Below, piece after piece: positions 46,232 through 56,840 of a stretch of DNA of 64,000 bases. The DNA lies in NCBI RefSeq assembly GCF_030815865.1, contig NZ_JAUSXI010000001.1, positions 1,798,001 to 1,862,000 of the forward strand, in the 5' to 3' direction. The notes below the pieces were generated by a model. The model ran no database searches, had not been told where the DNA came from, and saw nothing but the letters and a program-made list of their open reading frames with translations. Within the stretch, counting starts at the first letter, position 1, and every line of letters begins with the position of its first letter. The translations under genes were made by a program, and so were the position numbers. Source of the stretch: Arthrobacter globiformis. Its GTDB lineage: Bacteria > Actinomycetota > Actinomycetes > Actinomycetales > Micrococcaceae.

Positions 46232-47953
46232 TCAGTCTTTCCGCGCCGTGGTGGTGCCCGGCAGCGTGGCCATGAACACGGCGCCGGGTCCGCCGGCGTT
46301 GCCGGGTTCAAGCACCGTGACGTCGCCCCCGCGCCGCCGCGCCAGCTGCCGCGCCAACGCCAGGCCCAGACCCTGGCCGCCGGCGCGGGCCTGTCCCCCG
46401 CCGGCGCGGCCCTGTCCCTGGAGAACACTGCCGCCCGCCGTCGTAAACCCCTCGGCGAACACCGCCTCGGGGTTGCCGCCGTCCGGCAGCCCGTCGCCGG
46501 AATCGGCGACGACGACGTGCAGGGTGCCGCCGCCGTCGCCCTCCTCATCCAGCAGCTCAAGCTCCACCCAGCGCTCGGCGGCCGTGCCGGCCACCGCCGC
46601 GTTGACCGCGTTGTCGATCAGGTTTCCGAGCACCGTGGTGACGTCCTGCGGCTCCGTTACCTGGCCCCGCACCAGGGTTTCCGGCCCGATCCGCAAGGAT
46701 ACCCCCCGCTCTTCGGCCTCCACGCCCTTGGCCCCGATGAAGGCCTGCAAGTAGGGGTCCTGCAGCAGTTCGGCCTGGTCCACGGGGAACTTCAGCGGGC
46801 CTGTGGCGGCGATCCGCTCAAGGTAATTGCGCGCCTGCTGGTGCTGGCCGATGCTCATGAACCCCGCGATCGTGTGCAGCTGGTTGGCGAACTCGTGCCG
46901 CTGCGCCCGGAGGGCGGTGGACATGGTTCCGACGGCGTCGAGCTGCCGGGTCAGGTGCTGGAGTTCGGTGCGGTCACGGAGCATGACCACCCAGCCCAGA
47001 TCTTCGCGGCGGTGCAGTGCCTTCCGGGCGCTGGCCACGAGGACCCGTTCCCCGGCCACCAGTTCCACGGCCTCGCCCTCACGGGCGTCGGGCAGAGTGA
47101 GGGCCTTGAGCCGGGCCGGTACCGGGGCGTCCTGCCAGAGCTGGCCGGAAAGGTCGGGCTGGCCAAGGAGACGTTGGGCCGCGGCGTTGAACACACTGAT
47201 CCGGCCGTCGGCGGAGATGCCCACCACCCCCTCGTCTACCCCTTCCAGGACCGCCACCTGGTCGTGCACCAGCGCGCCGATTTCCTCCGGTTCCAAGCCG
47301 AGCGTGAGCCGCTGCAGCCGGCGCCGGAGCAGGAATGACGCGAGGACCCCGGCGGCCAGTGAGCCGGCCGCTGTCAGCACGATCGGCACGATGTCCCGGG
47401 CCAGGCTCTGCCCGATGGACTCGGTGGAATAGCCGACGCTCACCTCGCCCACCACGGTCCGGGAACCCGAACCCGGTGCGAATACAGGAACCTTCGCGCC
47501 GGCCGACGGGCCCAGCGTGCCGGTGTTGCGGGTGGTCACCTCGCGGCCCGCCAGCGCTTCGGACGGGTCCGTACTTACGCGCTCGCCCAGCCGGTCGGCG
47601 TCGGGATGGGCCAGCCGCAGCCCCGTTTCGTCCGTGATCACCACGAACAGGGCGCCGGTGCTGGCCCGGGCGCCCTCGGCCACCGCCATGAGCGGCCCGG
47701 CCTTCAGTTCCGCGGGCGGGGGAGTGCCCGCCTGCCGGCTGATGGCCTGCACGTTGGCGCGGACCGAGGGGTCCGAGGCCACGGTTCGGGCCAGGGTCAG
47801 GGCCTGGTTTTCAGCCTCGCGGCCCAGCCGTTCGAACGTTAGCCACGCATGCACCGCGCCGCTGAGGAGCACGACGAGGAGCACGACGCCCAGCTGCAGG
47901 AGCAACGTCTGGGTGGAGAACCTGAGCGGAAGCCTCCCGGCGGGGCTCATCAT
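46232..47953 (-). CDS. Sensor histidine kinase, CitA/DcuS type
   Basis: 573 residues. First membrane helix (about 15-38), extracytoplasmic Cache/PASC-like sensor (about 40-180), second helix (about 185-208), PAS domain (DQVAVLEGVDEGVVGISADG), phospho-acceptor RAQRHEFANQLH (His353), N box NLIDNAVNAA, and G boxes in a loop enlarged by Gly/Ala/Gln repeats. Senses a di- or tricarboxylate, by family. ATG 47951-47953 (or the adjacent ATG 47948) has AAGGAG upstream. Divergent from the transporter gene. Confidence 0.93.
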   Translation of the reverse strand: MMSPAGRLPLRFSTQTLLLQLGVVLLVVLLSGAVHAWLTFERLGREAENQALTLARTVASDPSVRANVQAISRQAGTPPPAELKAGPLMAVAEGARASTGALFVVITDETGLRLAHPDADRLGERVSTDPSEALAGREVTTRNTGTLGPSAGAKVPVFAPGSGSRTVVGEVSVGYSTESIGQSLARDIVPIVLTAAGSLAAGVLASFLLRRRLQRLTLGLEPEEIGALVHDQVAVLEGVDEGVVGISADGRISVFNAAAQRLLGQPDLSGQLWQDAPVPARLKALTLPDAREGEAVELVAGERVLVASARKALHRREDLGWVVMLRDRTELQHLTRQLDAVGTMSTALRAQRHEFANQLHTIAGFMSIGQHQQARNYLERIAATGPLKFPVDQAELLQDPYLQAFIGAKGVEAEERGVSLRIGPETLVRGQVTEPQDVTTVLGNLIDNAVNAAVAGTAAERWVELELLDEEGDGGGTLHVVVADSGDGLPDGGNPEAVFAEGFTTAGGSVLQGQGRAGGGQARAGGQGLGLALARQLARRRGGDVTVLEPGNAGGPGAVFMATLPGTTTARKD

Positions 47954-48010
47954 GGCACTCCTTCGTGGGTCGGGCGGGCTGCAGGGCGGTTTGGGCTGGC
48001 AGCGGGCGCT

Positions 48011-48033
48011 TGAGCAAAATGAGCAAAATGCTC
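48011..48033. promoter_or_regulatory. Repeat cluster in the kinase-transporter divergent region
   Basis: TGAGCAAAA occurs twice in tandem (48011, 48020), the second copy forming the palindrome GAGCA-AAA-TGCTC (48021-48033). Candidate binding site of the response regulator; it lies about 58 bases upstream of the kinase start and about 117 bases upstream of the transporter start. Confidence 0.4.
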
Positions 48034-48149
48034 CCAATAAGCAGTATGCCAATCAATTGAGCCAAAGGCACTGCCGTGATCGGGGCCACTCTAACGTCTG
48101 TAGTACGCATCACACCGGGGTGGTGCTGTTCACTTAGAAGGAGCCGGCT

Positions 48150-49640
48150 GTGCTGGTATTACTTGGATTCGCCATGATCGCGGTTTTCATGGTGCTGATC
48201 ATGACGAAGAAGTTGACGCCAGTGCTGGCGCTGATCATCGTCCCCACCATTTTCGGTCTGTTCGCAGGTGCCGGACTCGGCATCGGCGACATGGTTATGG
48301 ACTCGATGAAGTCCATGACCTCCACCGCCGCGTTGCTGATGTTTGCCATCATCTACTTCGGCCTGATGATCGACGTCGGACTCTTCGATCCGCTGGTCCG
48401 GTTCATTCTCCGCAAGCTCGGCAATGACCCCGCCAAGGTGGTCCTGGGCACCGCGCTCCTGGCTGCTGCCGTGTCGCTCGACGGCGACGGCTCCACCACC
48501 TTCATCCTCACCACCGCCGCCATGCTGCCGATCTACCTCCGCCTGAAGATGAGCCCTGTGGTCCTCACCTGTGTGGCCGGCTTGGCCAACGGCACCATGA
48601 ACATCGTGCCCTGGGGCGGCCCCACCGCCCGCGCCGCCAGCGCCCTGAAGATCGACGTCAATGACGTCTTCGTCCCGATGATCCCGTCGCTGATCGCCGG
48701 CCTCGCCGTCGTCCTGGTCTTCGCCTGGGTGCTGGGCCTGCAGGAGCGCAACCGCCTCCGCACCACGCAGCCGGAAATCTGGAGCGTGCCGGAAACCGCT
48801 GAAGGGTTCGACGGCGGAGCTCCCGCCGGCGGCGGCCGCACCGGTTCCGGCCGCGGTGGTTCGGGCCGGGGAACCGCACCTGTTCCCGCAACCAACGGCC
48901 CCGCCGTCGGCGGTTCCTCCGGCGGTTCGTCGGTGGCAGTCCTGGAACGCACCGAGCTCCTGGTCGACGACAGCGACACCGCCATGGCGGACACCGCCCT
49001 GGACCCCAACCGCAAGACCCTGCGCCCCAAGCTGCAGTGGTTCAACCTGGCCCTCACCGTCGCCGTCATGGGCATGCTCATCGCCGACCTCGTGCCGCTG
49101 CCGTACGTCTTCATGGTTGGCTCCGCCATCGCCCTGCTTGTGAACTTCCCGCACGTCAAGGACCAGGGCGCTCAGCTCGTGGCCCACGCACCGTCGATCG
49201 TCGCCGTCGTCAGCATGGTCATGGCCGCCGCAGTCCTCACCGGCGTCCTGACCGGAACCGGCATGGTCGAGGCAATGTCCGCCTGGCTGGTCCAGATCAT
49301 CCCGTCCAGCATGGGTCCGCTCATGGCAGTCATCACCGGCGTCCTCAGCATCCCCATGACGTTCTTTATGAGCAACGATGCCTTCTACTTCGGCGTACTG
49401 CCCGTCCTGAGTGAGACGGCCGCCCACTACGGCATCAGCGCCGCCGAGATGGCCCGTGCCTCCATCACCGGCCAGCCGTTCCACATGCAGAGCCCGCTGG
49501 TTCCCGCCATCCTGCTCCTGGTCTCCCTGGCGAAGGTGGACCTGGGCGACCACCACAAGAAGGTCCTCTGGAGGAGCGCAGTAGTAGCCCTCGTCATGCT
49601 GGCAGTAGCAGTCCTGACCGGAGCCATCGGCATCGGCTAG
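48150..49640 (+). CDS. CitMHS family citrate:metal/proton symporter
   Basis: Membrane importer of metal-citrate complexes. 496 residues, about 12 helices in two halves. Seen: LDGDGSTTFILTTAAMLPIYLRL and GTMNIVPWGGPTARAA (family core), and SNDAFYFGVLPVL in the second half. The central cytoplasmic loop (about 205-285) is enlarged with Gly/Ser/Pro-rich sequence. GTG 48150 has AAGGAG 6 bases upstream. Likely induced by the adjacent divergent two-component system when citrate is present. Confidence 0.93.
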   Translation: MLVLLGFAMIAVFMVLIMTKKLTPVLALIIVPTIFGLFAGAGLGIGDMVMDSMKSMTSTAALLMFAIIYFGLMIDVGLFDPLVRFILRKLGNDPAKVVLGTALLAAAVSLDGDGSTTFILTTAAMLPIYLRLKMSPVVLTCVAGLANGTMNIVPWGGPTARAASALKIDVNDVFVPMIPSLIAGLAVVLVFAWVLGLQERNRLRTTQPEIWSVPETAEGFDGGAPAGGGRTGSGRGGSGRGTAPVPATNGPAVGGSSGGSSVAVLERTELLVDDSDTAMADTALDPNRKTLRPKLQWFNLALTVAVMGMLIADLVPLPYVFMVGSAIALLVNFPHVKDQGAQLVAHAPSIVAVVSMVMAAAVLTGVLTGTGMVEAMSAWLVQIIPSSMGPLMAVITGVLSIPMTFFMSNDAFYFGVLPVLSETAAHYGISAAEMARASITGQPFHMQSPLVPAILLLVSLAKVDLGDHHKKVLWRSAVVALVMLAVAVLTGAIGIG

Positions 49641-49671
49641 AGACGCAGGAACGCCACTAGTACCAAAACAA

Positions 49672-49712
49672 AAGGAAGCAGAGTGCGGAAGATTTCCGCA
49701 CTCTGCTTCCTT
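49672..49712 (+). terminator. Terminator of the citrate transporter gene
   Basis: Perfect 19-bp stem with a three-base loop (GAT, 49691-49693): GGAAGCAGAGTGCGGAA and its complement. Strong rho-independent hairpin, 31 bases past the stop. Confidence 0.85.
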
Positions 49713-49981
49713 ACTGTCTGTAACCGTCACGAACGGGAAAAGGGGCACGACGGCCTCGGGACGGGCATCCGGAAGCGTGCGTCTAAGCGAGTGCCCCGCC
49801 GTCGGGGTTCCCTGCCCGAGCTTGCGAGGGAAGGGGGACGGCGGGGTGTGCGAGCGAGCACGCGGAGGATCGTCCGGCCCGGGGCCGGAAGGTGACCAGA
49901 ACTGCCGCCAGGAGTGCGGAGACACAACAGCAAGCCACGTAGACTAGTCCGGAAACCCATTCCGAACTTGCAGGGAGATCC
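49713..49981. other. Intergenic region before gatC
   Basis: No credible gene. Contains the gatC promoter region: TAGACT (49940-49945) is a plausible -10, and AGGGAG (49972-49976 region) is a good ribosome site 5 bases before the ATG. Nothing else recognised. Confidence 0.5.
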
Positions 49982-50278
49982 ATGGCTGCGATCAACCGTG
50001 ACGACGTCGCGCACCTAGCGCGGCTCGCGCACATTGAGATGAGTGCTGAAGAGCTGGACAGGATGGCCGGCGAACTTGCCGTCATCGTAGACGCGGTGAA
50101 ATCCGTGAGTGAGGCCGCAGGTGACGGTGTTCCCGCAACTTCGCACCCGATTCCGCTGAGCAACGTGTTCCGCGAGGACGAGGTGGGCCACACCTTCACC
50201 GCCGAGCAGGCACTCTCCGGCGCTCCGGACTCGGACGCAGACCGTTTCAAGGTCCCGGCAATCCTGGATGAGGACTAG
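49982..50278 (+). CDS. gatC: Asp/Glu-tRNA amidotransferase subunit C
   Basis: Small subunit stabilising the GatA-GatB complex that converts Glu-tRNA(Gln) or Asp-tRNA(Asn) into the amidated form. 98 residues; DDVAHLARLAHIEMSAEELDRM and a conserved C-terminal LREDE-like FREDEVG region are typical. First gene of gatCAB; three bases separate it from gatA. Confidence 0.95.
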   Translation: MAAINRDDVAHLARLAHIEMSAEELDRMAGELAVIVDAVKSVSEAAGDGVPATSHPIPLSNVFREDEVGHTFTAEQALSGAPDSDADRFKVPAILDED

Positions 50279-50281
50279 AAC

Positions 50282-51844
50282 ATGACTGAAACCAACAGCA
50301 CGGAACTCATCCGTCTTTCCGCTGCCCAGCTGGCCGCGAAGCTCGCCGCCCGCGAGGTAACCGCCGTCGAGGTCACCCAGGCGCACCTGGACCGCATCGC
50401 CGCCGTCGACGGGGGAGAACGCGGCGTCAACGCGTTCCTGCACGTCAACACGGAGGAAGCACTCGCCGTCGCCGCCGAGGTGGACGCTATCCGCGCCGCG
50501 GGCGGGCAGGCCGCAGAGGAACTGCACGAGCTCGCCGGCGTTCCGATCGCCGTCAAGGACCTCATCGTCACCATCGGCCAGCCCACCACGGCCGGCTCCA
50601 AGATCCTCGAAGGCTGGTACAGCCCGTACGACGCCACCGTCGTCAAGAAGCTGCGCGCCGCGAAGATGCCGATCCTAGGCAAGACCAACCTGGACGAGTT
50701 CGCCATGGGCTCCTCCACCGAGCACTCGGCCTTCGGCCCCACCCGCAACCCGTGGGACCTGGACCGCATCCCCGGCGGTTCGGGCGGCGGCTCGGCAGCC
50801 GCCGTCGCAGCCTTTGAAGCGCCGCTGGCCCTGGGCACGGACACCGGCGGATCCATCCGCCAGCCCGGCGCCGTCACCGGCACCGTGGGCGTCAAGCCCA
50901 CCTATGGCGGCGTCTCCCGCTACGGGGCCATCGCCATGGCGTCCTCCCTGGACCAGATCGGCCCGGTGTCACGCACCGTCCTGGACTCGGCTTTGCTGCA
51001 GCAGGTCATCGGCGGCCACGACCCGCACGACTCCACCTCCCTGCCGGACCCGCTGGGCGACCTTGTGGCGGCTGCGCGTCTCGGCAACGTGGACGGCATG
51101 AAGATCGGCATCATCAAGGAACTCCACGGCGAGGGCTACCAGGCCGGCGTCGAAAACCGCTTTAACGAATCGCTTGAGCTGCTCAAAGAGGCGGGTGCGG
51201 AGATCGTTGAGGTGTCCTGCCCCAACTTCCAGTACGCGCTGGGCGCCTACTACCTGATCATGCCCTCCGAGGCCTCCTCCAACCTGGCCAAGTTCGACGG
51301 CGTCCGCTACGGCCTGCGCGTGCTCCCCGAGGAGCCGCCGCTGACCATCGAGCGTGTCATGGGCGCCACCCGCGCCGCCGGGTTCGGCGACGAGGTCAAG
51401 CGCCGGATCATCCTGGGCACGTACGCGCTGTCCGCCGGCTACTACGACGCCTACTACGGCTCCGCCCAGAAGGTCCGCACGCTCATCCAGCGCGACTTCG
51501 AGGCTGCCTTCGCCAAGGCCGACGTCCTGATTTCCCCCACGGCGCCCACCACGGCCTTCAAGCTGGGCGAGAAGCTGGATGACCCGCTGGCGATGTACCT
51601 CAACGACGTCGCCACCATCCCCGCCAACATGGCCGGCGTCCCCGGCCTGTCCCTGCCCGGCGGCCTGGCCGACGAGGACGGGCTGCCTGTCGGCATCCAG
51701 CTGCTGGCACCTGCCCGCGAGGACGCCCGCCTCTACCGGGTTGGTGCTGTCCTGGAATCCCTGCTGGAAGCGAAATGGGGCGGTCCGCTGCTGGACAAGG
51801 CCCCGTCGTTGGCTGAGCTTGTCGAAACCCAGGAGGCAAAATAA
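50282..51844 (+). CDS. gatA: Asp/Glu-tRNA amidotransferase subunit A
   Basis: Glutaminase/amidase subunit supplying ammonia. 520 residues. Amidase signature with catalytic Lys (IAVKDLI) and the Ser cis/nucleophile stretch ([13 protein letters not shown], then [11 protein letters not shown]). Complete and normal. Overlaps gatB by one base (TAATG). Confidence 0.97.
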   Translation: MTETNSTELIRLSAAQLAAKLAAREVTAVEVTQAHLDRIAAVDGGERGVNAFLHVNTEEALAVAAEVDAIRAAGGQAAEELHELAGVPIAVKDLIVTIGQPTTAGSKILEGWYSPYDATVVKKLRAAKMPILGKTNLDEFAMGSSTEHSAFGPTRNPWDLDRIPGGSGGGSAAAVAAFEAPLALGTDTGGSIRQPGAVTGTVGVKPTYGGVSRYGAIAMASSLDQIGPVSRTVLDSALLQQVIGGHDPHDSTSLPDPLGDLVAAARLGNVDGMKIGIIKELHGEGYQAGVENRFNESLELLKEAGAEIVEVSCPNFQYALGAYYLIMPSEASSNLAKFDGVRYGLRVLPEEPPLTIERVMGATRAAGFGDEVKRRIILGTYALSAGYYDAYYGSAQKVRTLIQRDFEAAFAKADVLISPTAPTTAFKLGEKLDDPLAMYLNDVATIPANMAGVPGLSLPGGLADEDGLPVGIQLLAPAREDARLYRVGAVLESLLEAKWGGPLLDKAPSLAELVETQEAK

Positions 51845-53352
51845 TGAGCACTGACGCAACCCTGAGCTTCGAAGAAGCCATGGAGAAGTACGACCCCGTA
51901 CTGGGGTTCGAGGTCCACGTTGAACTCAACACGAAGACCAAGATGTTCTCCTCCGCGCCCAACGTTTTCGGCGACGAGCCCAACACGAACGTCAACGAGG
52001 TGGACCTGGGCATGCCCGGCGTCCTGCCGGTGGTGAACAAGACCGCTGTGGAGTCCTCCATCAAGATCGGCCTCGCGCTGAACTGCAAGATCGCAGAATC
52101 CTGCCGCTTCGCCCGCAAGAACTACTTCTACCCGGACACCCCCAAGAACTTCCAGACGTCCCAGTACGACGAGCCGATCGCATACGACGGCTACCTGGAC
52201 ATCGAGCTCGAGGACGGCACCGTGTTCCGCGTCGAGATCGAGCGTGCCCACATGGAGGAGGACGCCGGCAAGCTGACCCACCTGGGCGGGTCGGCCGGAC
52301 GCATCCAGGGCGCCGAATACTCGCTGGTGGACTACAACCGTGCCGGTGTTCCGCTCGTGGAGATCGTCACCAAGCCGATCGAAGGCGCCGGTTCCCGCGC
52401 CCCCGAGCTCGCCAAGGCCTACGTAGCCGCCGTGCGGGAAATCGTCAAGAACCTCGGCGTCTCGGACGCCAAGATGGAGCGCGGCAACGTCCGCTGCGAC
52501 GCCAACGTCTCCCTGCGCCCCCACGGCCGGGAACGCTTCGGCATCCGCTCCGAGACGAAGAACGTGAACTCGCTGCGCGCCGTCGAACACGCCGTCCGTT
52601 ACGAGATCCAGCGCCACGCCGCTGTCCTGGACTCCGGTGAGCCGGTAATCCAGGAAACGCGCCACTGGCACGAGGACACGCGCACGACGACGTCGGGCCG
52701 GGCAAAGTCCGACGCCGACGACTACCGCTACTTCCCGGAGCCGGACCTGGTTCCCGTGGTTCCCTCCCGGGAATGGGTGGAGGAGATCCGCCAGACGCTG
52801 CCCGAGCCGCCGGCCGAGCGCCGCAAGCGGCTGAAGCAGGACTGGGGCTACTCGGACCTTGAGTTCCGTGACGTCGTCAACGCCGGCGTGCTGGACGAGA
52901 TCGAGGAAACCATCACCGCCGGCGCCAGCGCTTCCGTGGCCCGCAAGTGGTGGATGGGCGAGATCGTTGGCCGCGCCAAGAACGCCGACGTCGACCCCGG
53001 CCAGCTGGGCGTCACGCCAGCCACCATCGTCGAGCTGAGCCGCATGGTGGAAGCGGGCAAGATCAACAACAAGATGGCCTCCTCGGTGCTGGACGGCGTC
53101 CTCGCCGGCGAAGGCACCCCCGCCGAGGTCGTCGAGAAGCGCGGCCTCGCCGTGGTGTCCGACGACGGCCCGCTCCTGGAAGCGATCGACGCAGCCCTGG
53201 CCGCGCAGCCCGACGTCGCGGAGAAGATCCGCGGCGGCAAGGTGCAGGCCATCGGCGCCATCGTCGGCGGCGTTATGAAGGCCACCCGCGGCCAGGCCGA
53301 CGCCGGCCGCGTGCGCGAGCTGATCCTGGAGAAGCTCGGCGTCACCGTTTAA
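51844..53352 (+). CDS. gatB: Asp/Glu-tRNA amidotransferase subunit B
   Basis: Kinase/transamidase subunit that activates the misacylated tRNA. 502 residues. Seen: [36 protein letters not shown], and [12 protein letters not shown], followed by the helical and tail domain (YqeY-like) ending KLGVTV. Last gene of the operon; a bidirectional terminator follows. Confidence 0.97.
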   Translation: MSTDATLSFEEAMEKYDPVLGFEVHVELNTKTKMFSSAPNVFGDEPNTNVNEVDLGMPGVLPVVNKTAVESSIKIGLALNCKIAESCRFARKNYFYPDTPKNFQTSQYDEPIAYDGYLDIELEDGTVFRVEIERAHMEEDAGKLTHLGGSAGRIQGAEYSLVDYNRAGVPLVEIVTKPIEGAGSRAPELAKAYVAAVREIVKNLGVSDAKMERGNVRCDANVSLRPHGRERFGIRSETKNVNSLRAVEHAVRYEIQRHAAVLDSGEPVIQETRHWHEDTRTTTSGRAKSDADDYRYFPEPDLVPVVPSREWVEEIRQTLPEPPAERRKRLKQDWGYSDLEFRDVVNAGVLDEIEETITAGASASVARKWWMGEIVGRAKNADVDPGQLGVTPATIVELSRMVEAGKINNKMASSVLDGVLAGEGTPAEVVEKRGLAVVSDDGPLLEAIDAALAAQPDVAEKIRGGKVQAIGAIVGGVMKATRGQADAGRVRELILEKLGVTV

Positions 53353-53361
53353 CCGTTGGCC

Positions 53362-53431
53362 AACCCAACTGGGTCGCAGTTGCGGGGGTTTTGAGCGCTC
53401 AGACCCCCCTGTGCTGCGACCCAGTTGGGTT
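53362..53431. terminator. Bidirectional terminator palindrome between gatB and the LysR gene
   Basis: Perfect 18-bp arms (AACCCAACTGGGTCGCAG and complement; 53362-53379, 53414-53431) plus an inner GGGGGT/ACCCCC stem. It sits exactly between two convergent stops. Confidence 0.75.
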
Positions 53432-53445
53432 TAAACCAGGTGAAC

Positions 53446-54363
53446 TCAAGCGTGGCTGAGCCGGGCCATGATGTCCTGCAGCGCCTCGCACACCACCCGG
53501 ACCGACGCGCGCTTCAGGTTTTCTGGGCGCGCCAAAATATCGATGCGGCGCCGGGTGCTGATCCCGTGCAGCGGCCGCAGCACAATGTCGGGATTCAGCA
53601 CAGGGCGCGCCGTATGCCGCGGCAGCAGGCCGATCACGCTTCCGGAGGCCACCAGCGCCGCCACCGTGGAGTAGTCGTTGATCCGGTGCACGATGTTCAG
53701 CTCCCGGCTGGACACGGCGGCGACGGCGGACAGCACGTCCGCGGGGGAGTAGCCGGCGCGGCTGGTCACCCAGGGTTCGCCGACGACGTCGGACACGGTC
53801 AGCGCCGCCTGGCCGGCCAGGCGGTGGCCGGCCGGCAGCGCCACGTCCAGCGGCTCATGCGCCAGCGGTATCACCGCCACCCTTTCCTCCGGCCACTTGG
53901 GGCTGTGGTCCATCCGGTGCGCCAGCACGAGGTCGTACCGCGCCGTCAGCGCGGGAAAATCCTGCTGGGCCACGTCCTCGTCGGAGAGCAGCACTCTCGG
54001 CTTGTCCGGCCCGTCCAGCAACCCTGCCAGCGGCGCAAACAGCGCCTGCCCCGCACTGTGGAAACCGCTCACCGTTACCGGAGCCACCGTGGAGCTGTGG
54101 TACGCGCCGATCGCCATCCGCGCGTCGGCCATCGCGCTGACGACGGCGGCACCGGCGTCCGCGAGCACCTGGCCGGCCTCTGTCAGGACCAGGTTCCGGC
54201 CCTCCTTGCGGGTCAGCGGCACCTCGACGCTTTTCTGCAGCTGGGCGAGCTGCTGGGACACGGCGGACGGCGTGACGAGCAGGGTATCGGCGACGGCCTT
54301 GACGCTTCCGAGCGCGCCCAGCTCCCGCAGCATTTCGAGCTGGTGGATCTCCATGCGCTCCAT
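53446..54363 (-). CDS. LysR-family transcriptional regulator
   Basis: 305 residues. N-terminal winged helix (LEMLRELGALGSVKAVADTL ... PSAVSQQLAQLQ), then a two-lobed effector domain. Divergent from tdh, so it probably regulates threonine breakdown, sensing threonine or a related amino acid; inference from position. ATG 54361-54363 has AAGG 7 bases upstream; ATG 54352-54354 is an alternative with a closer GGAG. Confidence 0.9.
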   Translation of the reverse strand: MERMEIHQLEMLRELGALGSVKAVADTLLVTPSAVSQQLAQLQKSVEVPLTRKEGRNLVLTEAGQVLADAGAAVVSAMADARMAIGAYHSSTVAPVTVSGFHSAGQALFAPLAGLLDGPDKPRVLLSDEDVAQQDFPALTARYDLVLAHRMDHSPKWPEERVAVIPLAHEPLDVALPAGHRLAGQAALTVSDVVGEPWVTSRAGYSPADVLSAVAAVSSRELNIVHRINDYSTVAALVASGSVIGLLPRHTARPVLNPDIVLRPLHGISTRRRIDILARPENLKRASVRVVCEALQDIMARLSHA

Positions 54364-54384
54364 CCTATTCCTTAGCAATTACTT

Positions 54385-54395
54385 AATCGTCGATT
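54385..54395. promoter_or_regulatory. Candidate LysR operator
   Basis: AATCG-T-CGATT palindrome in an AT-rich part of the 124-base divergent region between the LysR gene and tdh. Compatible with a LysR recognition box; not decisive. Confidence 0.35.
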
Positions 54396-54487
54396 GAGAA
54401 AATTCCCCTTGTGCTAATGGGTCGAAGGTGGCTCTAATGAAGGGAGAATTCCCCGCATGCCACCGCATGCCGAACGTAAGGAAGCCA

Positions 54488-55534
54488 ATGAAGGCCCTCT
54501 ACAAGGCCGGCGCACATGCCGGGTTTGAACTGACCGACCGCCCGGAACCCGAGGCGGGACCCGGCGAGGTCAAGATCCGGGTGCTGACCACCGGCATCTG
54601 CGGCACGGACCTGCACATCCAGTCGTGGGACGCCTGGGCTCAGGGCATCATCGAGGCCCCGCTGATCGCCGGCCACGAGTTCTTCGGCGAGGTGGTGGCC
54701 ACCGGCGAGGACGTGCGCTACGTCAAATTGGGAGACCGCGTTTCGGGCGAAGGCCACATCGTCTGCGGGATCTGCCGCAACTGCCGGGCCGGCCGCCGGC
54801 AGATGTGCATCCACACGGTCAGCGTTGGCGTGCAGCGGGACGGGGCGTTCGCCGAATACGTCGTCATCCCGGAGACCAACGTCTGGGTGCACCAGGATCC
54901 GTCCGTCACCCCGGAACTCGGTGCCATCTTCGACCCCTTCGGCAACGCCGTGCACACCGCCCTGAGTTTCCCGCTGGTGGGGGAGGACGTGCTGATCACC
55001 GGAGCCGGGCCGATCGGCCTCATGGCTATCGCCGTGGCCCGCCATGCCGGCGCCCGCAAGATCGCCATCACCGACGTCTCGGCCCCGCGCCTTGAGCTGG
55101 CCCGCCAGCTCGGCGTGGACCTGGCCATCGACGTCTCCAGGACGCGGGTCCGGGAGGCGCAGCGCGAGCTGGGCATGCGCGAGGGCTTCGACATCGGACT
55201 GGAAATGTCCGGCCATCCCACGGCGTTGCCGGAGATGATCGACAACATGAACCACGGCGGACGCATCGCCATGCTCGGCCTGCCCAGCCAGTCCATTGAT
55301 ATCGACTGGGCCAAGGTGGTCACGCACATGCTGACCCTGAAGGGCATCTACGGCCGCGAAATGTTCGAGACCTGGTACGCCATGAGTGCGATGCTCTCCT
55401 CCAACCCGGCGGTGCACGCCAGCATCTCCGCCGTGGTCACGGACGTGCTGCCGGCCACCCAGTGGGAGAAGGGCTTCGAAATCGCGAAGGCCGGCGTCGG
55501 CGGCAAGGTGGTGCTCGACTGGTCGGAAATCTGA
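54488..55534 (+). CDS. tdh: L-threonine 3-dehydrogenase
   Basis: Oxidises L-threonine to 2-amino-3-ketobutyrate with NAD. 348 residues, zinc-type medium-chain dehydrogenase. Catalytic zinc residues CGTDLHI and GHEFFGEV, structural zinc Cys set [15 protein letters not shown], and cofactor motif [16 protein letters not shown] 54488 (MKALYKAG) is preceded by AAGGAAG; an earlier in-frame ATG lacks a site and adds 20 untypical residues. In an operon with kbl. Confidence 0.95.
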   Translation: MKALYKAGAHAGFELTDRPEPEAGPGEVKIRVLTTGICGTDLHIQSWDAWAQGIIEAPLIAGHEFFGEVVATGEDVRYVKLGDRVSGEGHIVCGICRNCRAGRRQMCIHTVSVGVQRDGAFAEYVVIPETNVWVHQDPSVTPELGAIFDPFGNAVHTALSFPLVGEDVLITGAGPIGLMAIAVARHAGARKIAITDVSAPRLELARQLGVDLAIDVSRTRVREAQRELGMREGFDIGLEMSGHPTALPEMIDNMNHGGRIAMLGLPSQSIDIDWAKVVTHMLTLKGIYGREMFETWYAMSAMLSSNPAVHASISAVVTDVLPATQWEKGFEIAKAGVGGKVVLDWSEI

Positions 55535-55598
55535 CCTGAAATCCGGCCCCCTGCCATCCACACCTTTCTGACAGTTTCCCAGCCGAGGAGAACCCGCC

Positions 55599-56795
55599 AT
55601 GTACTCAGCCATCAAGAACCAGCTCCGCGCCGAGCTGGACGACATCCGCACCGCAGGCCTCTACAAGACCGAGCGCCACATCGACTCCGCCCAGGCCAGC
55701 CACATCACCGCCGGGCAGATCGGTGAAACCGGCTCGCCCGTCCTGAACTTTTGCGCCAACAACTACCTGGGCCTGGCCGACCACCCCGAGATCATCGCCG
55801 CGGCCAAGTCCGCCATGGACGATCGTGGATTCGGCATGGCCAGTGTCCGGTTCATCTGCGGCACCCAGGACCTCCACCTCGAACTCGAAGCCAGGGTCTC
55901 AAAGTTCCTGGGCACGGAGGACACCATCCTGTTCTCCAGCTGCTTCGACGCGAACGGCGGCGTTTTCGAATCGCTCTTCGGCCCCGAGGACGCCATCATC
56001 TCCGACGCCCTGAACCACGCGTCCATCATCGACGGCATCCGGCTCTGCAAGGCGCAGCGTTTCCGGTACGCCAACCAGGACATGGCTGACCTGGAGGCCA
56101 AGCTCGTCGAGGCGAAGGATGCCCGGCGGAAGATCATCGTCACCGACGGCGTCTTCTCCATGGACGGCTACCTTGCCCCGCTGGAGGCCATCTGCGACCT
56201 GGCCGAGAAGCACGACGCCCTGGTGATGGTGGACGACTCCCACGCCGTCGGGTTCATGGGAGCCACCGGAGCCGGGACTCCCGAGCACGCCGGCGTCTCC
56301 CACCGTGTGGACATCTTCACGGGCACCTTCGGGAAGGCGCTGGGCGGCGCCTCGGGCGGCTACGTGTCCGGCCGCAGCGAAGTGGTGGCGATGCTGCGGC
56401 AGAAGGCCCGCCCCTACCTCTTCTCGAACTCCCTCGCGCCGGCCATCGTGGCGGCGACCATTAAGGCCCTGGAGCTCGTGCAGACCTCTGGCGAGCTGCG
56501 GGACACGCTGTTCCGCAATGCGGAGCTGTTCCGCCGCCGGATGACGGAGGAAGGCTTCGAACTGCTCGACGGCGAACACGCCATTGTGCCGGTCATGTTC
56601 GGCGACGCTGTGCTGGCAGCGAAGGTGGCCGACCAGATGCTCCAGCACGGGGTCTACGTGACCGCCTTCAGCTTCCCCGTGGTGCCGCGCGGTGCCGCCC
56701 GGATCCGCGTCCAGCTGTCAGCCGCGCACAGCGCTGACGACGTCGAAACCTGCGTCCAGGCGTTCGTCAAGAGCCGGGACGCCGTGGCTGCGTAG
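55599..56795 (+). CDS. kbl: Glycine C-acetyltransferase (2-amino-3-ketobutyrate CoA ligase)
   Basis: PLP enzyme that splits 2-amino-3-ketobutyrate with CoA into glycine and acetyl-CoA, completing threonine breakdown started by Tdh. 398 residues. PLP-binding Lys246 in [14 protein letters not shown], the [10 protein letters not shown] loop, and the N-terminal [21 protein letters not shown] lies upstream of the ATG. 64 bases after tdh. Confidence 0.96.
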   Translation: MYSAIKNQLRAELDDIRTAGLYKTERHIDSAQASHITAGQIGETGSPVLNFCANNYLGLADHPEIIAAAKSAMDDRGFGMASVRFICGTQDLHLELEARVSKFLGTEDTILFSSCFDANGGVFESLFGPEDAIISDALNHASIIDGIRLCKAQRFRYANQDMADLEAKLVEAKDARRKIIVTDGVFSMDGYLAPLEAICDLAEKHDALVMVDDSHAVGFMGATGAGTPEHAGVSHRVDIFTGTFGKALGGASGGYVSGRSEVVAMLRQKARPYLFSNSLAPAIVAATIKALELVQTSGELRDTLFRNAELFRRRMTEEGFELLDGEHAIVPVMFGDAVLAAKVADQMLQHGVYVTAFSFPVVPRGAARIRVQLSAAHSADDVETCVQAFVKSRDAVAA

Positions 56796-56840
56796 GCTCC
56801 GGTCACCTGTAACGTCCGGCCATCTGTAAAGATTGAGCCC

